Shown here: piece after piece, positions 11,102 to 19,981 of the stretch
Layout: the number at the start of each line of letters is the position of its first letter
Position numbering within the stretch: the first letter of the stretch is position 1
Origin: Manis javanica
Lineage: Eukaryota > Chordata > Mammalia > Pholidota > Manidae
DNA: 64,000 bases
Reading direction: 5' to 3'
Assembly: GCF_040802235.1 (NCBI RefSeq)
Contig: NC_133169.1
Location: 48,367,034-48,431,033 of the forward strand
Program-made: the position numbers and the translations under genes
Notes under the pieces: generated by a model
What the model saw: the letters and a program-made list of their open reading frames with translations, nothing else
The model's database searches: none
What the model was told of the DNA's origin: nothing

Positions 11102-13240
11102 CAAGACCCAAAACACTCAAAATTGAGTATGTCAAAGAAGTATCCTGCTGAATGTCACCTTTTTAAGCCAAGCGGCTTGCTCTGTGATCTCATTTACTTG
11201 AGGTCCAACTTCCCCAGAAGCAATAATCCAGGTACAGTGGGTGGTACTGGCCACGACAGACACCTCCTTGTTCAGCTAAAAGGTAGTCAAGAGATATTCT
11301 GTTATTGAAAACAGCTTTGGCTAGAGTCTAAGTATCTTTTTTAGGCAGCTATTGTCATGTCAAAGGAATATGCAGTAGAATCGAGAGTTAAGGAGAGGTT
11401 TCTGACCATATTCTTATTTACCCATATTCCTAACCAGAGATGTACAGTGCTAACCAAAGGCAGGGAACCCTGAGCCATGAATGACCCCAGTAGGGCTTTT
11501 TTAAACTTGATCCTGTAAATCCATGAAACTACAATGAGATTTTTTAGTTTGCTTGTGAACATCAAGGGGCACAGTCAAATAACCTACGAATTATTGAGAG
11601 GCTGTGCACCAGATATTTAGATGTTCATAGGCCCAGAGAGAATGATGAGCACCATCAAGATTAACCTTGTTGTGACCCAAACCACATCCACCAAGTGGGC
11701 AGGTTGGACAGACAGGAGTTTTCAGTGACAAATCCAGCAGTCTGAATAGCATAGTTTATCACCCTTAGCAAATATTTGGGAGATACAGACAATGGCATTA
11801 TCATTCCAGGCCAGTGTCAGAGTAAAGGAAGGAAATGGAGGAGGAAAGGGTCTATGTTTAGTTAGAGTGTGATGTCTTGATCAGGCATCCTGGAGGAAGC
11901 AGTCTACGTGGATGTCAGCTCCTTCTCTTTCGAGTCAGTTTGACTGAGTTCTCCAGCATTTGTATAGGACCAGATGAAGATGGGGCATTTGTCAGCTTTA
12001 GATACATATCTTAATTTAAGCCCCTGAAATTTGGCTGCTGTTGGAGAGGTGAAGTGGACCCTGTATGGGCCATTTAAAGAGATTCAAGTTCAGACTTTGT
12101 TCTTACCAGCTCCAAATCAGAATTAGTTCTGGGAGTGGTAGCCCCACTACCAGGTTTTTAAGGAAGCTAGAAGAATTTAGGTTCAGTCCAATTCACAGGT
12201 ATATCATAGAACCTCAAAGACAATTAACAGAGTTCAACCTAAATAGACAAAAATGTCAATATAATTTCTTCTTTTTACATTTAAGCTCATATATTTATAG
12301 TAAAACTGATATGTCTGCATTACCCTTTTCCTGACTTTTTGTAAGTGTACCAAGAATAGTGATTCAAAGGTCTTTTTAAAGCTGCTTTACTGGAACCTTA
12401 TAAACAAGTTACAAGGTTGACATTTTTTCCTTCCAAGGGGCTTTATTGCCTCTGAAAAGTCAACCTTTTCTAAAACTGTCTGGTCATATCTGACTCTACA
12501 TACATCTCTTTCAAATATGATATTCCAGTCAAAGCTTTGGTAATATAATCAGTGTTTCTAATCATGTTCTCTGACGTGGAGAGCAAATCTCACTGAACAT
12601 AGGTAAATAACTACTTATATTGCCATGAAAAGAATACTCAAGATTTTTGGTGTGTTTTTTTTTTTAATTTTGGACAGATCTGGTGAGGAGAAAAAGGAAA
12701 GGTTAAATCTTTGTTCTCAAAAGGAAAGGTTAAATCTTTGTTCTCAAGGGTATATCTTACCAAATTTTTTATAGCTTAAGAGAAACAAGAAAAAGGTTTC
12801 CAAAGTGTGGAAATGCAAAATATTAGGGAACCAGTGATATTTTAATATGGCTCATAACATGAGTCATATTTCATTTTCTTCAGTCCATATAGTCCTATTT
12901 TTTTTTCTATTTGATCCAGTTTTCCTAGTGGTTTTGGAAATTCTTTTCTAATTCAGTTTTATGATCTTAAAGCTGTCAGAAACCTGTATTCTAGAGTCTT
13001 TTTTCATGAATCTCTTTTGCAGGAGCTCTTTTGTAAAAAAAAACTCAGTCAAAGTACAGCTACCTGTAAACGATAAAAGGCTTTAAAATGGCAATGGTTA
13101 AAGATATGATTTGAGTTCATTATAATGCAGTTGACAAGGAAATCTGATTATTTCTGTTACAAATAATACTTCAAGATTATATCAGGACACATTGGATTTC
13201 TAGGAGTTTCATGAATGACTTTAAAACACTTATTTAAAAC

Positions 13241-13279
<39 letters not shown>

Positions 13280-13529
13280 GAATCAAAGTTTTAGCATTAA
13301 CTGACAGCATTTCCCATGTAAATTAACATACCAAATACCCCAATTAGTTTAATGTATCTCTTTCATGGGGAGAACAAATCCTTTGAAATGTTCCAGGGGT
13401 CCTCCAGAACATATCAAAGTTAGCTTGTGGTCAAAAGTTTAAGAATTTCATTTTGGAAAAGTTTTCCAAAAAATACCAAAAAAAGTTTTGAAACACTTGT
13501 CCAAATAGGCTGACAGTTCACTGTAAAAC
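11102..13529. other. No gene seen: intron-like DNA
   Basis: The first 310 bases match 49205-49510 of the other intron block. The rest is AT-rich and probably ERVL-internal (for example about 12070-12330), with many stops in all frames. I see no exon or conserved protein. Confidence 0.5.
13244..13278. repeat. (CA)n microsatellite
   Basis: An uninterrupted CA run of about 17 units. Confidence 0.95.
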
Positions 13530-14430
13530 AATACTTTATTATCTATTTAACCAAAGTGACAATTAGAGTCCACAGGGAAATACATAAGGTTACATAATTG
13601 TAAGCAAAGCTTAGCTCTATTTTTATTAAGAAGACTCAGTTTTCTTAAGTAGTTAAAGACCTGATGTTAAGATATCATGAAGCACTGGAGATTATCTTGA
13701 TAAAACACAAAAGCCTTATTTTCTAAGTAGATAATCTCAAAAGTAAAAAAACAACAAAACAAAAACCTTTACCATCTTGTACTGATAGCAGACTGTTCAA
13801 GAAAACTTTGTCTTTTGAACAAAAAGAAAACCAAATATTATTTTTGCATCAGTGTACTTTTAATATTTAAACACGTTCTTTAAAAATTCATTTTTAATCT
13901 TAGCCAGTTGATCACATATTAAAACATATTTTCAAAGATTCCTTTTCCACAAACCTTACAACTTTCTTGTTATATATATATATATATCTTTTTATTTTAT
14001 GTTTTCCCTCATTAAATAACAAGCCTTACTTCGGGACAATATTAATTTTTATCAACAACAAAAGAAAGCATTTCCATTCCTCACACTTTCTTTTCCTGAA
14101 AATACTATTTTTAGTACATTCTACTTTTCTTGGGTCTGGAGATGTTTCCTTTACTACTCTTAAAAGCTTTAATTACATTTAACACAATTCATAACTTTTA
14201 GAAATGTTAAATAAGAAGTAAATAATGATGAACTCTCTTTTACATTACCTTCCTGTGAACTGGCAATATTAAACACTTTTTGTGACTTCTAGAAACATGT
14301 GCCTTAGTATAATCTTTCAATAACTCATGCAAAAAATGTTTACTAACAGACCCAAATTCATCTTCAGTTTTTCTATAATACAGAAATCAAAAGTAGATCA
14401 ACTTCTATTCAGTATTGTTTCATTACCTTA
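13530..14430. repeat. Unclassified AT-rich dispersed repeat, copy 2
   Basis: It aligns with 8654-9520. The part near 13880-13950 is also the counterpart of 53195-53270, which lies on the far side of the L1 in the second intron block. It includes a short (TA)n run near 13970-13987. Confidence 0.55.
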
Positions 14431-14439
14431 ATTTTGTTT

Positions 14440-15690
14440 ACTTTTTTAGAGGTATAATTGATATGAAGCATTGTATTCACTTCAGGTGTAGAATTTATTG
14501 ATTTGATATTTGTATATATAGCAAAATGACTGATACAATAAATCTAGGTAGTATCCATTACTACACACAAAATGATCACCACAATTAGTCTTATTAATAT
14601 CTATCAGTATACATAATTTTTTCTTGTGATGAGAACATTCAAGATCTGTCTTAGCAACTTTCAAATATACAATACAGTATAACTAATAATAATCACCATG
14701 GTATACATTATACCCCATAACATATTTATTTTATAACTGGAAATTTGTATGTTTTTATCTTCACCCATTTCCCCAATACCAAATGTCTATTTCTGGTAAC
14801 CACCCCATCCACTCTCACTATCCATTAGTTCATTTTAAAATTTTTAATTAATTAATTAATTAATTAATTAAATGAGATGATATGGTGTTTATCTTTCTCT
14901 AACTTGTACTTAGCATAATCCCCTCAAGGTCCACCCACATGGTTGCAAAAGGCGAAATTTACGCTTTTGTGACTGAATAGTATTCCTCTGTGTGTGTGTA
15001 TGTGTGTGTGTGTACCACAATTTACCTGTCCATTCATCCATTAGTGGAGAGTTAGGCTGTTGCCATATCTTGGCTATTGTAAATAATGCTGTGATGAACA
15101 TGGGGATGCATATGTCATTTCAAGTAAATGTTTTCAATTTTTTCAAATATCCATAAATAGAAATGCTGACTCATATGGTAATTCTGTTTTTAAATTTCGA
15201 GGAACCTCTATATGTTTCCACAGTGGCTGCACCAATTTACCCTCCCAACACAGGACTCAAGGACTCCCCTTTCTCTACACCCTCACCAACTCTTCTTATT
15301 TCTTGTCTTCTGGATAGTGGCCATTCTGACAGATGCGAGGTGATATCTCATGCGGGTTTTGATTGGCAGTCCCTGAGGACTGATGTTGGGTACCTTGTAT
15401 TTGGCCTGTTGTATGGTACCTGTTGTATATGGTACCTGTTGGCCATTTGTATTTCTGAATTAGAAAAGTGTCTATTCAGATTCACTTCCCATTTTCAAAA
15501 CAGATTGTTTGCTTCTTATGCCATTGAGTATATGAGTTCTCTGTAATTTGAATATCAACCCCTGATCAGATATATGATTTGTGAATATTTTCTCCCATTC
15601 AGTAGACTGCCTTTTCATTTTTTTGATGGCATCCTTTGCTGTGCAGAAGCTTTTTAGTTTAATGTTGTTCCACTTGTTCATTTTTATTTT
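14440..15690 (-). mobile_element. L1 3' end, minus orientation
   Basis: The sequence from GAGGTATAATTGATATGAAG to the region around 15660 is the reverse complement of an L1 3' UTR and end of ORF2. The familiar wording includes TGGCTATTGTAAATAATGCTG. A (TTAA)n run lies at about 14845-14872 and a TG-rich run near 14988-15015. It is a 5'-truncated, decayed copy. Confidence 0.85.
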
Positions 15691-15905
15691 TGTTGCATTT
15701 ATGATGGTTCTCGAGAGATGAACATTTTAGAAGATTTTGTCTCCCCTTTGTCTTTAGGAAGGTTCTGCCAAGGAACGTCCAGCGTCTCCTTGTGCAGGGC
15801 CCCAGGACTCAGTTCCAGCTCGGTCCAGCTGGAGCTGAAGAAGGAGACAGGAAATCTTGTTAAATGTGGAAGATCCTCTTGGAACTGCTTTCTTATTACT
15901 GCTAT

Positions 15906-15925
15906 CTTTCCACATATGTGGAAAG
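15906..15925. promoter_or_regulatory. Perfect 20-bp palindrome
   Basis: CTTTCCACATATGTGGAAAG is its own reverse complement and contains an E-box-like CATATG. It lies about 1 kb upstream of the IRG start. A regulatory role is only a possibility. Confidence 0.35.
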
Positions 15926-16929
15926 AGTTTTCTCTTCTCTCAGAAAGAGACATTAAAAACAAGTAAAAGGAGTTTGCAAACGCATTGAACTTAGATTCAA
16001 GGTGTGCCTAAGTACGAGCACATTAATAGCCTTTCCCCATTCCTACTTGGTACATTGGCCAGAACATGTATGTTTCCTGGTTACTTCTGAGTGCTAGAAG
16101 ACTCATTAGTAGGTATCAAAAATATCAAATACATCTCCTTTTCCCACCTAAACGTCAGTCCCACTTACATACAAATGGAGGTCTGGTGTGGGCAGGGGCC
16201 TCAGGAAAATTTGGCCAGCTCAATCTTACATAGATGCATCTAGTGGGCCCCTTAACCATGTGTAGCATGTGACACCAGCAGAAATGACCTCCAGAACAGA
16301 CAGCCAGACTGAAAAATCCATATACCTTCTAGACAGAAAGAATTTTTGGTAGTAAATTTGCAGCCATGTTATCTTGCTACCATTTGATGATGATATATAT
16401 AGTATGTCCTCTGGGAAGAACAAGACCCACATAGGAAGTGAGGTCTGCCACATGGACATGTCAGACAGTTTTCATGGTCTTAGGGGATTTTCCTGAGGTT
16501 CTCACACCTGGGGTGGATAGAGATACAGTGGGATGTGCTTTATTTATATCAGGAACTAAATTGTTCCATTGAATGGTCACTGTGTGTGATCATTATTTCA
16601 TACAAATGAAAATACTAAATGATAATTCAAATGTGGTAATGAAGACCAGTGGGTAGGAAAAGTTGGGAGGAGTGATCCAACTTTGAATTTGGTCATGAAG
16701 AACTGAGAATCTCTTAAGGGAGAAAGGGATACCAAGATAGGAGCAGAGCCTGGGCAAATGCAAGTAAACAAGAAATAAAGGGTGCAAGTCCAGGGAATTC
16801 TGAAGAACAGTATAAGAAGGTGCTCACCATGTAAAATGGGGCTGGGGCTGAGGTTCTCCCTCCCATAATATCTCACCCCAACTGTTCTGCATGTAGTAAG
16901 GACACCTTCCCTCTCTGACCTTCCCTTTT

Positions 16930-16944
16930 CTCTGCTCCTTCTAG
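16930..16944 (+). other. 3' splice site before the IRGA-type coding exon
   Basis: CTCTGCTCCTTCTAG follows further pyrimidines and ends at 16944. The ATG is 21 bases downstream. It matches the usual IRG plan of non-coding 5' exon(s) joined to one coding exon. Confidence 0.7.
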
Positions 16945-18237
16945 TGTCTTCGGTGGCATCCAGCCATGGGTCAATGCTCACCCTCCCGTGCATCTCGTCA
17001 AAAGGCTCATGATTTGCTCTCCGGCTTTGGAAAATTTGCTGAGAAGTTCCACCTAGAAACAAAAATCATCTCTCAGGAAACCACCACTTTGATTCAATCA
17101 TCCCTGAAGGCGGGGGACTTTCAGAAGACTATTACTGAGATCAATGAGGCATTGAGAGACATTGAGAATGCCCCACTGAGTATTGCTGTGACTGGGGAGA
17201 CTGGGTCAGGGAAGTCCAGTTTCATCAATGCGCTGCGTGGGGTTGGCAATGAGGGAGAAGGTGCTGCCCCCACTGGGACGTTGGAGACCACCATGGAGAG
17301 AACTCCATACAGAAATGAGAAATTTGTCAACGTGACAATATGGGACCTGCCTGGCTTGGGGTCAACTAGCTTTAAGCCACAGAAATATCTAAAGAAAATG
17401 AAGTTTAATGAGTATGACTTCTTTATTATCATCTCTGCTACACGCTTCAAATTATATGATACAAAACTGGCCAAAGCAATTGGAAAAATGGGGAAGAATT
17501 TCTACTTTGTTCGAAGTAAAGTGGACAGTGATTTGGACAATGAACGAAGGAGTAAACCAGCGACATTCAATAAGGAAAAAATCCTGAAAGACATTCGAGA
17601 TGACTGCAAGAAACAGCTAGAGAATGCCAAGGTGAATCACCCTCGGGTCTTCTTGGTCTCCAACATTGATGTGTCTGACTATGATTTCCCAAATCTGGAG
17701 ATGACACTTCTGAGGGAGCTCCCAGCCCAGAAGCGCCACATCTTCATGCTCTCCCTGCCCAGTATCACTGAGGCCGCCATTGACCTGAAGCGGGACTCCC
17801 TGAGGCAGAAGGTGTGGCTGGAGGCACTGAAGGCTGGAGCATCAGCCACCCTCCCTTTGGTGGGTCTGATCAATGATATAGATCTGGAGAAGCTGGAGGA
17901 GACTTTAACCCTGTACCGGTCTTACTTTGGCCTGGATGACGCATCCCTGGAAGCCATGGCCAAGGATTTGCATGTGTCAGTGGAGAAACTCAAGGAAAAT
18001 CTGGAGTCTCCACACTTGTTGTCTGTCAAGAAGGGTAACGAGTCTGTGAAGGACAGACTGCTGGAGTTTATTGAGACACTTTGCTCAGTCACTGGGGGCC
18101 CCATTGCCACAGGCATTTACTTTACAAAGACCTTCTATTTGCAAAATCACTTCCTTGATACTGTGGCTAAGGATGCCAAAACTCTCCTTAAAAAAGAGGA
18201 GCTTTTCACAGAAAATGTGGGCTCTGCCGAGGTCTAA
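16945..18237 (+). CDS. IIGP1: IRGA/IIGP1-type interferon-inducible GTPase (coding exon; CDS 16966-18237)
   Basis: This is an intact 423-residue IRG GTPase of the GKS class, close in length to mouse Irga6 (413). Such proteins are made after interferon-gamma. They are kept GDP-bound by IRGM proteins and, in GTP form, coat and break the vacuoles of intracellular parasites and bacteria. Visible motifs: P-loop GETGSGKSS at 77-85, switch I around T103-T109, DLPG at 127-130, SKVD (G4) at 184-187 and SN (G5) at 232-233, followed by the helical domain. Met-Gly at the N terminus fits myristoylation, as in Irga6. The exon starts at 16945 after a splice acceptor. The ATG at 16966 has a strong context (gccATGG). 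As in other IRGs, the whole protein is in one exon. G4 has Ser where Irga6 has Thr. The IRGA assignment rests on remembered similarity along the full length. Confidence 0.93.
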   Translation, partial: CLRWHPAMGQCSPSRASRQKAHDLLSGFGKFAEKFHLETKIISQETTTLIQSSLKAGDFQKTITEINEALRDIENAPLSIAVTGETGSGKSSFINALRGVGNEGEGAAPTGTLETTMERTPYRNEKFVNVTIWDLPGLGSTSFKPQKYLKKMKFNEYDFFIIISATRFKLYDTKLAKAIGKMGKNFYFVRSKVDSDLDNERRSKPATFNKEKILKDIRDDCKKQLENAKVNHPRVFLVSNIDVSDYDFPNLEMTLLRELPAQKRHIFMLSLPSITEAAIDLKRDSLRQKVWLEALKAGASATLPLVGLINDIDLEKLEETLTLYRSYFGLDDASLEAMAKDLHVSVEKLKENLESPHLLSVKKGNESVKDRLLEFIETLCSVTGGPIATGIYFTKTFYLQNHFLDTVAKDAKTLLKKEELFTENVGSAEV

Positions 18238-19290
18238 CACCCTGTATATTGGGAAACAAAATCGGAATGATGAGGACCAGACCCCACCGCATCCTTGGTG
18301 CTGGCCAGGCCTTGCCAGCCGGCCTCATAGTTAAGAGCTCCTCTAAGCAGGCCTGGTATTCCTGCCCCAAGTAAGGACCCCTGATGTCTCCACACTCTCA
18401 GCCCTGGAGCAACCTTCACCTTAGTGCCTTTCATGCAAAATGTAGAATCAGCTAAAATTCTGCCTGGGAAAAACAAGGAAGGAGATCTGGAATTTGATGC
18501 TGAGAAACACAGGCATGTCAGTGGTCCAGCTACTCTGCATCCAAGGCTGGGTACCATAGTTATAATAGTGGCATTTGGTGTCTCAATGGTTGGCACCCAG
18601 AATAGGCTCAATACGTGTTTGATGTTTGCACAAATCCAGTCAATAGTATTAATTCTTGAGAGTTCCTCCTGATATGTCCATCTGAGGGTTCCTCTGTTGT
18701 CCTTCCAGAACTTATCATGTTATTTCACAAGCTTCTGCAATGTAACAAGGATCACGATGTAGTATAAGCCCTGGCAGTGGTTTTGCTTATTTTTTTTAAG
18801 TATGAGTGTGTGGGTAAAATTGCAGTATTTCTCAAATCTCTTGCCTGTCCTTAATGCATCTCCGTATTAATAGGTGTTTCCAAGGGGTGGAGAGAAGAGG
18901 TCCTTCTCCATATCAATAGGTGATTACAAGGGGAAGCAGGGCATATCTGGACTGGAAAGGTTGGATAGGGTCCCTTTTTCTGCAGCCGGGTCATGAGAGA
19001 CACAGGCAAGCAGGAGTGGACTACTTGTAAGCAATAACAAGTTTCTCCCACTTCATTTCTCCCTTTGACTGATTTCGGTTTCAAAGGTATTTTGACCTAG
19101 GCTGGTAGAATATTCTCCCCCCAGAGTTACAGAGTACCTGATTTAGGCTTTGCTGATGTGCCCATTTCAAAGATGCTTATTTCAAATAAGCACACTGCTA
19201 GCCACATAACTAGATGGAGAACTTACCCAAGTGTATTGTGTTAGCCTAAAGTGTGGTGTGTAATTTTCAGCTTTTATAAGTAATAAACCT
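18238..19290 (+). other. 3' untranslated region candidate, with polyadenylation signal at 19282
   Basis: After the stop at 18235-18237 there is no canonical AATAAA before the LTR insertion. The first good AATAAA I see is 19282-19287, beyond the LTR at 18809-19131. If it is the native signal, the LTR now lies inside the 3' UTR. Otherwise the transcript ends at a weaker signal or within the LTR. Confidence 0.4.
18809..19131 (+). mobile_element. Solo LTR, family X, copy 3
   Basis: It begins TGTGGGTAAAATTG and ends GAGTTACA. The flanks GAGTG (18804-18808) and GAGTA (19132-19136) are a near-perfect 5-bp duplication. It lies 570 bp downstream of the IRGA-type stop codon, on the same strand. Confidence 0.8.
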
Positions 19291-19618
19291 TTTTTTTTTT
19301 CAATGCTTTCTGCTGGTTGTTTCTGAAGGAAATTTTGCAATCATACTAAGAACAACAAGGTCTGAGGCAAACACAACATGGTTAGACAGAGAAAATGTGA
19401 AGTCTCTCTCCTTTCTGATGGGAAGTGCTTCTCACTCATTCACTAGGAGCTTTGTGAACATGCTCACAGACTTCCACCCTGGCCCCAGTCCTGCCAGTGT
19501 CCTCGCTAGTGGCCTCCCACAGAGCATTGGAGAATTGCCTAGTTGGTTCCTACTGCTTCCTTGCCCCCTACCCCCTCATTCCCTGAGCTACCAGAAGTCA
19601 CAACACTTGTATTTCTCT

Positions 19619-19687
19619 TTCCTGGAAATTCTTCTGCTTTGGAGAAATATATATAACAATGGTTGCCCTGACTTCATTTATGTTTTC
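19619..19687 (+). promoter_or_regulatory. IRG-type promoter with GAS; ISRE decayed
   Basis: TTCCTGGAA at 19619-19627 is a perfect GAS (STAT1) site, TTCNNNGAA. An AT-rich TATATATAA follows at 19648-19656. The ISRE seen in the sister copy at 43060-43069 corresponds here to about 19673-19687, where substitutions have removed the second TTTC. Response to IRF/ISGF3 is therefore probably weakened. Confidence 0.6.
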
Positions 19688-19689
19688 TG

Positions 19690-19981
19690 TAAACATGAGC
19701 TCTCAGCTCTCAGCCACGTGTTCCTGAGGGAGGGGCCACAGTCAGTCTGTGGTCCTTCTGGTGCTCACTCACAGGGCCCGTTCCGCAGGCAGCACGAAGG
19801 CCCACCCATCCCTTGCTCACTTCTGTGACCACAGGAGTGCCAGTGTCTGAGTACCCCAGGGAGGCCATCTGTGTGGAGAGCTCCAGTGCCGAGGACTTGA
19901 AGGAGCATCTCACCACGTTCAGCATGTTCTGATGTTTTTGAAGATTTGGGTCTGATCTCTGAGATAAGAAAGTTTTAGCTG
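19690..19981 (+). other. Candidate non-coding IRG first exon with splice donor
   Basis: AGCTG|GTGAGTGAG puts a strong 5' splice site at 19982, conserved in position and sequence with 43375. The start is not defined; a transcript would begin downstream of the GAS/TATA region. No plus-strand IRG coding exon lies between here and the end of the window, so this exon may be orphaned. Confidence 0.45.

Larger units (their letters stand above)
1185..11410 (+). repeat. Duplicated IRG intron block, copy A (interrupted)
   Basis: The pieces 1185-1264, 2341-4500, about 9745-9800 and 10680-11410 align in order with the continuous block 46052-49510. The material between them is LTR and ERV insertions, several of which can be defined exactly because copy B keeps the empty site. 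Identity is roughly 75-85 percent by eye. The block lies upstream of the IRGA-type coding exon at 16966, so I read it as first-intron sequence of that gene. Confidence 0.75.
15700..16944 (+). other. Intron sequence upstream of the IRGA-type coding exon
   Basis: This is non-repetitive sequence ending in a good 3' splice site: a pyrimidine tract, then CTTCTAG at 16938-16944. A perfect 20-bp palindrome lies at 15906-15925. I saw no GAS or ISRE close to the coding exon, which fits a promoter that lies further upstream, outside the window. Confidence 0.5.

Noticed and set aside
18071-18334. Second small frame overlapping the end of the IRGA-type gene
   Set aside because: Shadow of the real coding frame; it continues past the stop only by chance.
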